Part shown: piece by piece, positions 19,209 through 27,134 of the stretch
Position numbering within the stretch: the first letter of the stretch is position 1
Layout: every line of letters begins with the position of its first letter
DNA from: Pseudoalteromonas sp. T1lg88
GTDB taxonomy: Bacteria; Pseudomonadota; Gammaproteobacteria; Enterobacterales; Alteromonadaceae
Reading direction: 5' to 3'
Length of the DNA: 64,000 nt
Assembly: GCF_002964765.1 (NCBI RefSeq)
Contig: NZ_PQCF01000026.1
Location: 163,296 to 227,295 of the forward strand
The notes under the pieces: generated by a model
What the model was told of the DNA's origin: nothing
Databases searched by the model: none
Seen by the model: only the letters and a program-made list of their open reading frames with translations
Made by a program: the position numbers and the translations under genes

Positions 19209-19916
19209 ATGAAAGTAGGTATTATCGGCGCTATGGAGCCGGAAATTGCAATTTTACGTGAGCAAATGAGTAACGTTGAGGTTCTCGAGCAAGGTGGCTT
19301 CACCTTCTATCACGGGCAATTAAACGACCAGGAAGTGACCTTGGTGCAATCGGGTATCGGTAAGGTTGCCTCGGCCGTTGCTACCACTATTTTAGTTGAA
19401 CAATTCCACCCGGATTGTGTAATCAACACGGGCTCTGCCGGTGGCTTTGATCAACGTCTGGCGGTAGGCGATGTCGCCATTGCCAATGAGTTGCGCCACC
19501 ATGACGTGGATGTAACCGCTTTTGGTTATGAATTCGGCCAAGTGCCACAAATGCCAGCCGCTTATACTTCTCATCCTGAGCTGGTAAAGGTAGCGGAGCA
19601 ATCTATTGCCGAGCTGGCGCAGTGTCAGTCTTTGGTTGGTCTGGTTTGTACCGGTGATTCTTTTATGTGTGATCCGGCCCGTATCGAGCAAACCCGAGCG
19701 CAATTCCCCACCATGTTGGCGGTAGAAATGGAAGGTGCGGCCATTGCTCAGGCCTGTCACCTACTTAACACTCCTTTTGTGGTGATCCGCTCGCTGTCAG
19801 ATATTGCCGGTAAAGAATCTCCAGACTCATTTGAGGCCTACCTTGAGGTAGCATCAAAGAACTCATCGGCCATGGTGATGGCCATGCTAACCAAGCTTTC
19901 CAACGTTAGCCTATAA
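19209..19916 (+). CDS. mtnN: 5'-methylthioadenosine/S-adenosylhomocysteine nucleosidase
   Basis: Cleaves adenine from methylthioadenosine, S-adenosylhomocysteine and 5'-deoxyadenosine. It thereby recycles methyl-donor by-products and feeds the autoinducer-2 pathway if LuxS is present. The 235-residue protein starts [18 protein letters not shown]. It has [18 protein letters not shown], the substrate-binding [13 protein letters not shown] with its catalytic Glu, and IRSLSDIAG with the catalytic Asp. Start and length match the E. coli enzyme. A 39-codon frame of unknown nature begins directly at its stop codon (TAAATG). Confidence 0.96.
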   Translation: MKVGIIGAMEPEIAILREQMSNVEVLEQGGFTFYHGQLNDQEVTLVQSGIGKVASAVATTILVEQFHPDCVINTGSAGGFDQRLAVGDVAIANELRHHDVDVTAFGYEFGQVPQMPAAYTSHPELVKVAEQSIAELAQCQSLVGLVCTGDSFMCDPARIEQTRAQFPTMLAVEMEGAAIAQACHLLNTPFVVIRSLSDIAGKESPDSFEAYLEVASKNSSAMVMAMLTKLSNVSL

Positions 19917-20036
19917 ATGCCGTTGGCGGCGTTTAGCAATCACCTGAGTAATTGCAGTTATTGGCAGCTGTCGCCTTGCGCGATGGCCGCCACTGCCACC
20001 GCACCACACATTTACCCTGCAGCGGCTCGCTTTTAG
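19917..20036 (+). CDS. Small open frame directly after mtnN, unidentified
   Basis: A 39-codon frame begins with an ATG touching the mtnN stop (TAAATG), the right position for translational coupling. It reads MPLAAFSNHLSNCSYWQL at the start and ends AAARF. The peptide matches nothing I recognise. In relatives the gene after mtnN is often a cobalamin-biosynthesis CbiB-like gene, so a remnant is possible, but the sequence does not show it. It may not be translated. Confidence 0.25.
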   Translation: MPLAAFSNHLSNCSYWQLSPCAMAATATAPHIYPAAARF

Positions 20037-20065
20037 TCAATTAATTGCTCGCCTAAAACATGGCA

Positions 20066-20092
20066 TAAAAAAAGCCACCCTGAAGGTGGCTT
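20066..20092 (-). terminator. tyrS terminator
   Basis: On the minus strand AAGCCACC, a short loop and GGTGGCTT are followed by seven T residues, 28 bases beyond the tyrS stop. Confidence 0.88.
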
Positions 20093-20119
20093 AGTTATTT
20101 TTAGCACTACGGCTTTTTA

Positions 20120-21322
20120 TTAGGCCAGAGTAACCTTGGCAAAGCGACGTTTACCAACCTGGTATACCGCGGTTGTACCTTTGGCTATCATCAGCTTGCT
20201 GTCATCAACCTTGGTTTCACCGTCGATTTTTACCGCACCTTGTTTGATCATGCGGATGGCTTCAGATGTACTGGCAACCAAATTCGCATCTTTAAGCAAG
20301 GCCGTGATCATCATTTCGGCATCAGCACAGTCCAACGTCTGCTCTTCGATATCATCAGGCAAAGCATTTTTAGAAAAACGCTGGGTGAAATCATCATGAG
20401 CCTGCTGCGCCGCCTGCTCATCGTGGAAACGGGTGATAATTTCCTTGGCCAGGGCAATCTTGATATCACGAGGGTTGGTGCCATTGGCAACATCCACCTT
20501 TAATGCCTCGACTTGCTCCAGGCTCAAAGCACTTAATAACTCGTAATAACGCCACATTAGATCATCGGAGATAGACATTATTTTGCCGAACATGTCCTCA
20601 GGCGAGTCTGTGATACCTATATAGTTACCCAAAGATTTCGACATTTTTTGGACGCCATCTGTACCTTCCAGCAATGGCATCATTAGCACGGTTTGCGGCT
20701 TTTGACCTTCGTCTTTTTGTAGCTCGCGGCCCATCAGCAGGTTAAAGCGCTGATCGGTACCACCTAGCTCAACATCGGCTTCAAGTGCTACCGAATCCCA
20801 TCCTTGCACCAAAGGATATAAAAACTCATGAATAGCAATCGCCTGACCATTAGCATAGCGTTTTTTAAAGTCATCACGCTCAAGCATACGTGCTACGGTC
20901 TGTTTGGCCGCGAGTTTGATCATTCCCGCTGTACCTAAGTTTTCCATCCACTGTGAGTTAAAGGCAATGGTGGTTTTCTCAGGGTCCAGGATTTTAAAGA
21001 CTTGCTCTTTATAGGTTTCGGCGTTAGCTAACACATCTTCACGGGTTAAAGGTTTACGGGTCACATTTTTACCCGTTGGATCACCTATCATGCCGGTAAA
21101 ATCACCGATCAAAAAGATTACTTCATGGCCTAAGTCCTGGAAGGTTTTCATCTTGTTGATAAGCACCGTATGGCCAAGATGAAGATCCGGCGCCGTAGGA
21201 TCAAAACCAGCCTTAATTCTTAGTTTTTTCCCTGACTTAAGTCGTTCTGCCAACTCGTCTTCGAGTAAAATTTCCTCAGCACCGCGTTTAATTTCTGCCA
21301 GTGCCGTCTGCAAGTCTGTCAT
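20120..21322 (-). CDS. tyrS: Tyrosyl-tRNA synthetase
   Basis: Class Ic aminoacyl-tRNA synthetase charging tRNA-Tyr. The catalytic domain carries the HIGH-type motif HLGH ([18 protein letters not shown]) and the KMSKS loop ([13 protein letters not shown]). The tRNA-binding S4 domain is at the C-terminus ([16 protein letters not shown]...). At 400 residues with [12 protein letters not shown] it resembles the TyrRS type found in Alteromonadales and Pseudomonas. The start ATG has only an A-rich upstream region. It is divergent from the mepM-like gene, with 150 bases between them, and has its own terminator. Confidence 0.96.
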   Translation of the reverse strand: MTDLQTALAEIKRGAEEILLEDELAERLKSGKKLRIKAGFDPTAPDLHLGHTVLINKMKTFQDLGHEVIFLIGDFTGMIGDPTGKNVTRKPLTREDVLANAETYKEQVFKILDPEKTTIAFNSQWMENLGTAGMIKLAAKQTVARMLERDDFKKRYANGQAIAIHEFLYPLVQGWDSVALEADVELGGTDQRFNLLMGRELQKDEGQKPQTVLMMPLLEGTDGVQKMSKSLGNYIGITDSPEDMFGKIMSISDDLMWRYYELLSALSLEQVEALKVDVANGTNPRDIKIALAKEIITRFHDEQAAQQAHDDFTQRFSKNALPDDIEEQTLDCADAEMMITALLKDANLVASTSEAIRMIKQGAVKIDGETKVDDSKLMIAKGTTAVYQVGKRRFAKVTLA

Positions 21323-21472
21323 TTATTTCTCCGATAAAATATGTGCTAACCGCGCGATTCTAGCGCACTTTGGCGCCGGTTTAAATGCACAAAACCCTGG
21401 TATTTTGCCAATATTAGATATATGCTCAGCCATTGGTTAGTTTTATTTCCTTTATGGCAAAAAAGGTAGGTT

Positions 21473-22792
21473 ATGGTAAGCGTGGTACACAAGCTCCCCA
21501 ATAAACACAAAATGCTCATTGTGGGCTTCTTGGTGACTATTGTTACCTTGATGCTTATACCTACGGAACGAGCTACGGCTTCAAAGGATAACGATGCTAA
21601 ACCACTAGAGGTAGGCAAACGCTACGAGCTACAAGTTAAGCTGGAAGATGAAGAAAAAATTGCCGAGCTTAATTCCGCCGAAGAAGCCCTTACCCTGCCT
21701 AGCTACGAACACCAAGACTTTGAAGTAAAAAATGGAGACAGCCTGGCTGTTATCTTTAAGCGCGCCGGCTTTTCCGCACAAACTCTGCACAAACTCGTTA
21801 ATACCAACGAAGAAACCAAAAAACTAACCAAGATTCATCCCGGTGAAGTGCTTAGCTTTGCAAAAAATGAGCAAGGCGAATTGCAGCAGTTAAAATATGT
21901 GCTTAGCAAAACAGATACCCTGTTCGTAACATTAAACAACGAAGGCAGTTACGATACCGCCATCGACTCCAAAGAAATTGAGACCCTGACCAAATCGGCC
22001 TCGGGCTCGATTAACGGTAGCTTTTGGACCGCAGGGATCAGCGCCGGTCTGAGCGAAAAACAAATTATGAATTTTGCTACCATTTTTGGTTGGGATGTGG
22101 ACTTTGCCAACGACCTGCGCAAAGACGATCAATTCAGTTTGATTTATGAAACTCACCATGTGGATGGTGAATATATTGGCACAGGCAAGATCCTTGCTGC
22201 CGAATTTATTAACCAAGGCGAGCGTTATGCCGCCGTGCTGCACAGCGATGGTAACTTCTATACACCGCAAGGCCGCAGCATGAAAAAGGCCTTCTTACGT
22301 GCCCCGGTTAACTTTAAATATATCAGCTCAAGCTTTAACCCTCGTCGCCTTCACCCGGTAACGAAAACGGTTAAACCGCACCGTGGCATAGATTACGCAG
22401 CTAAGACCGGCACGCCTGTGGTGGCCGCGGGTAATGGTCGCGTACTCAAGGCTGGCTATAACCGCTTTAACGGTAACTATGTCTTTATCCAGCACGGTAA
22501 TACCTATGTTACTAAGTACCTGCACCTGCATAAGCGTAAGGTTAAGCAAGGTGAGAAGGTTAAACAGGGTCAATTAATTGGTACGGTTGGGGCTACAGGT
22601 CGCGTTACCGGCGCTCACCTGCACTATGAGTTCCTGGTTAACGGTGTTCACCGTAATCCGAAAACCGTTAAGCTGCCTAAGTCAGAGCCGCTACCGGCTA
22701 GTGAGCTAGCCAAGTTCAAACCAATTGCCGATACCTTGTTGGCGCAATTGGAGCGTGAGCGCGAAATTCAGCTGGCCATGAACAGCAAATAA
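21473..22792 (+). CDS. M23 murein DD-endopeptidase, MepM-like
   Basis: Periplasmic or membrane-anchored peptidoglycan hydrolase that cuts peptide cross-links during cell-wall growth. The 439-residue protein has an N-terminal membrane segment (about 15-30), an OapA/LysM-like segment (FEVKNGDSLAVIFKRAGFS) and a C-terminal M23 domain. All zinc ligands are in place: HRGIDYAA, then YLHLHKR, then GAHLHYEF. The sequence and the divergent position next to tyrS both match MepM/YebA-type genes of gammaproteobacteria. A strong bidirectional terminator follows. Confidence 0.9.
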   Translation: MVSVVHKLPNKHKMLIVGFLVTIVTLMLIPTERATASKDNDAKPLEVGKRYELQVKLEDEEKIAELNSAEEALTLPSYEHQDFEVKNGDSLAVIFKRAGFSAQTLHKLVNTNEETKKLTKIHPGEVLSFAKNEQGELQQLKYVLSKTDTLFVTLNNEGSYDTAIDSKEIETLTKSASGSINGSFWTAGISAGLSEKQIMNFATIFGWDVDFANDLRKDDQFSLIYETHHVDGEYIGTGKILAAEFINQGERYAAVLHSDGNFYTPQGRSMKKAFLRAPVNFKYISSSFNPRRLHPVTKTVKPHRGIDYAAKTGTPVVAAGNGRVLKAGYNRFNGNYVFIQHGNTYVTKYLHLHKRKVKQGEKVKQGQLIGTVGATGRVTGAHLHYEFLVNGVHRNPKTVKLPKSEPLPASELAKFKPIADTLLAQLEREREIQLAMNSK

Positions 22793-22810
22793 GAATTGTG
22801 ATACGAATAA

Positions 22811-22837
22811 AAAAAGCACCTCAGGGTGCTTTTTTTA
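22811..22837 (+). terminator. Bidirectional terminator after the mepM-like gene
   Basis: AAAAAAGCACC, TCA, GGGTGC, then seven T residues; the T and A runs on both sides allow it to serve the convergent small gene as well. Confidence 0.88.
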
Positions 22838-22851
22838 TGCCTGCGAACTAG

Positions 22852-23031
22852 CTAGCGATTAAACGCCAAGTACAACAGCTGCAGGATCAGGCTAATTGCT
22901 ACCAAGGGGATGATGTATTTACGAAACCGCACCATTTTATTGAGCCCCATTTGCTGCTGATAGCGCTCCAATAAAGGCACGGCGATGGCCAAGGCTACAA
23001 ACAAAGCGAGGATAATCAAAATCGCATTCAT
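22852..23031 (-). CDS. Small two-pass membrane protein, 59 residues, unrecognised
   Basis: A 59-codon frame starts with MNAILIILALFVALAIAVPL, has a polar link ERYQQQMGLNKMVRFRKY, and ends in a second hydrophobic stretch IIPLVAISLILQLLYLAF before a final NR. A GGAG ribosome site lies 9 bases before the ATG. The hydrophobic-polar-hydrophobic design and the convergent terminator support a real gene. The basic segment before the second helix suggests a defined topology. I do not recognise the family; short membrane proteins of this kind are often left unannotated. Confidence 0.6.
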   Translation of the reverse strand: MNAILIILALFVALAIAVPLLERYQQQMGLNKMVRFRKYIIPLVAISLILQLLYLAFNR

Positions 23032-23120
23032 GCTTATCTACTCCTTAATTCAATACTCCCCTTATAACATACCAAGCATATTAGCGTCTTGATTGTCTGA
23101 GGTTAGTGTTGTGGGCGGGG

Positions 23121-23440
23121 CTTTACCTGTAGGTCGATGCTTTACGTCGACAATGAGGCAGGGGTTTATCTTTTGTCGGGCTGAAAGCCCGACCTACAAA
23201 ATGGCAAAGGCCGCTCCAAGGTTAATGCTTTACCTGTAGGTCGATGCTTTGCGTCGACAATGAGGCAGGGTTTTATCTTTTGTCGGGCTGAAAGCCAGAC
23301 CTACAAGATGGCAAAGGCCGCTCCAAGGTTAATGCTTTACCTGTAGGTCGATGCTTTGCGTCGACAATGAGGCTGGGGGTTATCTTTTGTCGGGCTGAAA
23401 GCCCGACCTACAACCATGGCGGCAAAGCCCGACCTACAAG
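23121..23440. repeat. REP/BIME-like tandem array, three units of 107 bp
   Basis: Units begin at 23121, 23228 and 23335. Each holds two hairpins: TGTAGGTCGATGCTTTGCGTC followed by GACA, and the reverse-oriented GTCGGGCTGAAAGCCCGAC followed by CTACAA. Read on opposite strands both start TGTAGGTCG, so each unit is an inverted pair like a BIME. The third unit is followed by a further partial copy (AAAGCCCGACCTACAAGG, about 23423-23440). Copies differ at only a few positions. Such elements are usually mobilised by RAYT transposases encoded elsewhere; none is in this window. Confidence 0.85.
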
Positions 23441-23444
23441 GCAT

Positions 23445-23483
23445 AAAAAAGCGCACCTTAGTGAGTTCACAACCAAGGTGCGC
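23445..23483 (-). terminator. oad operon terminator
   Basis: On the minus strand GCGCACCTT, a 15-base loop and AAGGTGCGC are followed by six T residues, about 30 bases past the oadB stop. Confidence 0.85.
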
Positions 23484-23512
23484 AATGGCTAGGAAGAGCC
23501 AATTAACCGATT

Positions 23513-24643
23513 TTAGCCTACCAGGGCAAGCAAGATACCCGCGGCCACCGCACTACCAAGCACCCCGGCGACATTGGGACCCATGGCGTGCATCAATAAG
23601 AAGTTATGTGGGTTATTTTCAAGCCCGACCTTGTTAACCACCCGCGCCGCCATGGGCACAGCAGACACTCCCGCAGCACCAACCAAGGGGTTAATGGGCG
23701 TTTTCGAAAAGCGATTTAACGCCTTGGCCATATACACCCCAGAGGCGGTGCCGATGGAAAATGCCAAGGCTCCGAGCGCCAATATGCCCAGGGTTTCCAC
23801 GGTTAAAAACTTATCCGCCGCCAGTTTAGAGCCCACGCCCAGACCCAAAAAGATGGTAGTGATATTGATCAGCTCGTTTTGCGCCGTGCCGCTGAGACGG
23901 TCCACCACCCCACTTTCACGCATCAGGTTGCCCAAACAAAACATCCCCACCAAGGGCGCCGCTGCCGGCAGGAACATGGCGGTAAGCGCCAGCACCATAA
24001 GCGGGAAGATGATTTTTTCCTTCTTCGACACAGTCCGCAGTTGCGGCATTTCAATTTTTCGCTCCTGCTCCGATGTTAGCGCCCGCATAATAGGCGGCTG
24101 AATAATGGGTACCAGGGCCATATAGGAATAGGCTGCAACGGCAATGGCACCGAGTAAATCCGGGGCCAATTTTGAAGCTAGGAATATCGCCGTAGGGCCA
24201 TCGGCACCACCTATAATGGCAATAGCCGAGGCATCTTTAAGAGTAAATTCAAAGCCAGGCACATAGTTCAGGGCTATGGCGCCAAACAAGGTGGCGAAGA
24301 TACCAAATTGTGCCGCCGCCCCCAGGAGCAACATGCGCGGGTTGGCTATCAGGGCACTAAAATCGGTCAGTGCCCCCACACCCATAAAGATCAACAAGGG
24401 AAATATCCCGGTATCTATACCTACATGGTAAACGTAATAGAGAATACCGTTAGGGTCGGCCATACCGGCCACTGGGATGTTAGTCAGTAACGCACCAAAG
24501 CCTATGGGCACCAAAAGCAAGGGCTCAAAGTTACGGGCTATCGCCAAATACAAGAGTAAACAGCCCACAGCTATCATGATCAACTGGCCGGCGGAAAAGT
24601 TGGCTATGCCCGTGGCCTGCCAAAGATTAACGACTGCTTCCAT
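23513..24643 (-). CDS. oadB: Oxaloacetate decarboxylase beta subunit (Na+ pump)
   Basis: Integral membrane subunit that couples decarboxylation of carboxybiotin to Na+ export. The 376-residue, highly hydrophobic protein has family motifs [41 protein letters not shown] (the conserved Asp for Na+), and [30 protein letters not shown] near the end (given in parts). A GGAGGAGC ribosome site precedes it, eight bases after oadA. It is the last gene of oadG-oadA-oadB and has a terminator. Confidence 0.95.
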   Translation of the reverse strand: MEAVVNLWQATGIANFSAGQLIMIAVGCLLLYLAIARNFEPLLLVPIGFGALLTNIPVAGMADPNGILYYVYHVGIDTGIFPLLIFMGVGALTDFSALIANPRMLLLGAAAQFGIFATLFGAIALNYVPGFEFTLKDASAIAIIGGADGPTAIFLASKLAPDLLGAIAVAAYSYMALVPIIQPPIMRALTSEQERKIEMPQLRTVSKKEKIIFPLMVLALTAMFLPAAAPLVGMFCLGNLMRESGVVDRLSGTAQNELINITTIFLGLGVGSKLAADKFLTVETLGILALGALAFSIGTASGVYMAKALNRFSKTPINPLVGAAGVSAVPMAARVVNKVGLENNPHNFLLMHAMGPNVAGVLGSAVAAGILLALVG

Positions 24644-24651
24644 AGCTCCTC

Positions 24652-26448
24652 CTAGGCCAGCGCGATAAGCGCATCGCCTGTGCTTACCGAGTCGCCTTCG
24701 CGCACCAGTACTTCTGCCACTTTACCACCATGTAAAGCGCGCACTTCGGTTTCCATCTTCATCGCTTCCATGATGATAACCACATCACCTTCATTAACCT
24801 GCTGTCCCGGCTTAACCAGCACCTTGAAGATATTGCCTGTCAGTGGTGCATTCAGGGTTTCGCCACTGCTTATTACCGCACTTTGTGGCGGATTTTCACC
24901 CTCACCTGCGATGGCGCGAACACTTTCCAGCTCACCGCCAGGGGCCACAACAACATCATAAGCCTTGCCATCAACACTAATGCTGTAGCGCTCAGGCCCG
25001 CCTTGTGCAGGCGCTTTAGCAATCGGAGAAACCGCAGGCGCGACCGCGTCTTGGTTTATCTCACCGGTAGGTACTGGCTCAAATGCATCAGGATTATTAC
25101 GATTCGCCAAGAACTTCAGACCAATTTGCGGGAATAAGGCGTAGGTCAGCACATCGTCTATAACTTCATCGGCAAGCTGCAACTGCTGCGCTTTCGCATG
25201 CTCGTCCAGCTCAGCGGTCAGTTTATCCAGCTCCGCATCGATTAAGTCGGCGGGGCGACAGCTAATAGCCTCAGCACCGTTAAGTACCTGTTGTTGCAGC
25301 AGGCTATCCACCGGTGCCGGCGTAGCGCCGTATTCACCTTTCAATACCCCGGCGGTTTCCTTGGTGATGGACTTATAACGCTCACCTGTGAGTACATTTA
25401 ACACCGCCTGCGTACCGACAATTTGCGAAGTTGGCGTAACAAGCGGTAAGTAGCCAAGATCTTTACGTACCAGAGGGATCTCTTTGAGTACCTCATCGAG
25501 GCGATCCGCGGCGCCCTGCTCTTTTAGCTGGTTTTCCATATTGGTCAGCATGCCACCAGGTACCTGAGCCAAAAGAATGCGCCCATCCACGCCCTTTAGG
25601 CTGCCCTCAAACTGAGCGTATTTTTTACGCACATCGCGAAAATAGGCAGCAATTTCTTCTAACAGCCCCAAGTCTAAGCCCGTATCTCTTGGCGTATCTT
25701 CAACTATCGCAACCATGGTTTCGGTGGCACTGTGGCCATAGGTTTGGCTCATACTGGAAACTGCGGTATCGAGCATATCAATACCCGCATCTATGGCCTT
25801 TTGATAGGTGGCAGTGCTTAAGCCCGTAGTGGCATGACATTGCATGGCGATAGGCAAGGACACGGTTTGTTTTAATCCGGTGATCAACTCATGGGCATCA
25901 TAGGGCTTTAATAATCCCGCCATATCCTTAATGCAGATGGAATGACAACCCATGTCTTCAAGTTGTTTGGCCTGGGTTAACCACATATCCAAGGTATGTA
26001 CCGGCGATACCGTATAGGAAATCGTGCCCTGGGCATGAGCGCCCACATTAACCGCGGCCTTAATGGCCGTTTCCAGGTTGCGCACATCATTCATGGCATC
26101 AAAAATACGAAACACATCGACGCCATTGGCGTGCGCACGCTCTACAAACTTGGTCACTACATCATCGCCATAGTGGCGATAACCCAGCAAGTTTTGTCCG
26201 CGCAGCAGCATTTGCTGCTTAGTATTTGGCATCGCCTTTTTAAGCTCGCGAATGCGCAGCCAAGGATCTTCACCCAAATAACGAATACATGCATCAAAGG
26301 TGGCGCCGCCCCATGATTCAACGGACCAGTATCCTACCTGATCCAGCTTGGCGGCTATGGGCAACATATCGTCCAAGCGCATACGCGTTGCCAGTAAAGA
26401 CTGGTGTGCATCTCGTAATACCAGCTCTGTTAAATGTAATTTTGACAT
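24652..26448 (-). CDS. oadA: Oxaloacetate decarboxylase alpha subunit (biotin carrier)
   Basis: Soluble carboxyltransferase of the Na+-translocating decarboxylase, turning oxaloacetate to pyruvate with transfer of CO2 to biotin. The N-terminal TIM-barrel begins [18 protein letters not shown], with the metal-binding Asp, and has [21 protein letters not shown]. The C-terminal biotin-carrier domain holds the biotinylation motif [10 protein letters not shown] linker of Ala/Pro residues joins the two. Length 598 is normal. It lies between oadG and oadB, reading the same way. Confidence 0.96.
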   Translation of the reverse strand: MSKLHLTELVLRDAHQSLLATRMRLDDMLPIAAKLDQVGYWSVESWGGATFDACIRYLGEDPWLRIRELKKAMPNTKQQMLLRGQNLLGYRHYGDDVVTKFVERAHANGVDVFRIFDAMNDVRNLETAIKAAVNVGAHAQGTISYTVSPVHTLDMWLTQAKQLEDMGCHSICIKDMAGLLKPYDAHELITGLKQTVSLPIAMQCHATTGLSTATYQKAIDAGIDMLDTAVSSMSQTYGHSATETMVAIVEDTPRDTGLDLGLLEEIAAYFRDVRKKYAQFEGSLKGVDGRILLAQVPGGMLTNMENQLKEQGAADRLDEVLKEIPLVRKDLGYLPLVTPTSQIVGTQAVLNVLTGERYKSITKETAGVLKGEYGATPAPVDSLLQQQVLNGAEAISCRPADLIDAELDKLTAELDEHAKAQQLQLADEVIDDVLTYALFPQIGLKFLANRNNPDAFEPVPTGEINQDAVAPAVSPIAKAPAQGGPERYSISVDGKAYDVVVAPGGELESVRAIAGEGENPPQSAVISSGETLNAPLTGNIFKVLVKPGQQVNEGDVVIIMEAMKMETEVRALHGGKVAEVLVREGDSVSTGDALIALA

Positions 26449-26463
26449 TCTGTGCCCCTATTA

Positions 26464-26700
26464 TTATTGCTTTCTATACTGGTGAATCGCTGCGGCAATG
26501 GCTGCGATATGGGCTTTCGGTATGCCCTCTGTGACTGGCCCTCTGCTTGTCGATAACTGCGCCCCAGTCGACTCATCTTCTTGCAGAAAGTGCGACATCA
26601 GCTTTAAGGCGCCAATCAGCAGCAGCAAAAACATAAAAACCACCAGCATCCCAGTGGCCATTAATCCCGCTGCTTCAAGCATCAGTGCTGCAATCTTCAT
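26464..26700 (-). CDS. oadG: Oxaloacetate decarboxylase gamma subunit
   Basis: Small membrane subunit that stabilises the alpha-beta complex. The 78-residue protein has a single membrane helix (LMATGMLVVFMFLLLLIGAL) followed by a polar tail ending in a helix (AHIAAIAAAIHQYRKQ). This matches the OAD gamma pattern of an N-terminal anchor and cytoplasmic C-terminus. An in-frame GTG two codons earlier lies in the ribosome site (GGAGTGAGG), so the ATG at 26700 is the start. It is the first gene of the operon, and a PdhR-like box lies 86 bases upstream. Confidence 0.9.
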   Translation of the reverse strand: MKIAALMLEAAGLMATGMLVVFMFLLLLIGALKLMSHFLQEDESTGAQLSTSRGPVTEGIPKAHIAAIAAAIHQYRKQ

Positions 26701-26785
26701 CCTCACTCCAGTGCATTTCTGTTAATTTTGGTAAACGTACAATCAACACCATATCAAATAAAAGTAAATTGTCTACACAATGTAA

Positions 26786-26800
26786 ATTGGTATTACCAAT
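26786..26800. promoter_or_regulatory. PdhR-like operator, site 1 (near oadG)
   Basis: ATTGGTATTACCAAT is a perfect 7-1-7 inverted repeat and fits the PdhR consensus ATTGGT-N3-ACCAAT of enteric bacteria. It lies 86 bases before the oadG start, in a position to block its promoter. Confidence 0.68.
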
Positions 26801-26969
26801 ATTTGAGTTTACTCTAAGGCTATTAATTAGCTTTAAAACTAGCCACTTAGAGAGATAACTCAGGTTAAATCCGAATATATGCGATTAAAATATTGGATAT
26901 AACCATTATTAATAGTGGTTACTGGGAAGAGCTGATTTGGCAGGGCAAGATACCCTACCAGAAAAAGAA

Positions 26970-26984
26970 ATTGGTAAGACCAAA
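26970..26984. promoter_or_regulatory. PdhR-like operator, site 2 (near the TonB receptor)
   Basis: ATTGGTAAGACCAAA agrees with the PdhR consensus ATTGGT-N3-ACCAAT in all but the last base. It lies about 150 bases before the TonB receptor start. Together with site 1 it suggests pyruvate-responsive control of the divergent pair. Confidence 0.62.
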
Positions 26985-27134
26985 ATAATTTGAAACAAGT
27001 ATTTTGCACCAATATGGCTAAAGCCCTTGGCATTATTGACTTTCAGCGTCTAAGCTTTATTGCGCTAATAGGAACAACCGCAGTTTGATTGTCCCTGATG
27101 TATTAGAACTATCTAATAACTAGGGAGAAAGACA

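Larger units (their letters stand above)
26701..27134. promoter_or_regulatory. Divergent regulatory region of oadGAB and the TonB-dependent receptor
   Basis: 434 bases with no gene, A/T-rich, holding the promoters of both divergent units. Two copies of a PdhR-type operator are present (listed separately). Bases 27122-27128 (AGGGAGA) form the receptor's ribosome site. No small frame with a convincing ribosome site was found. Confidence 0.7.

Noticed and set aside
23121-23440. CRISPR array
   Set aside because: Units are 107 bp with near-identical sequence throughout and internal REP hairpins; there are no unique spacers and no cas genes.
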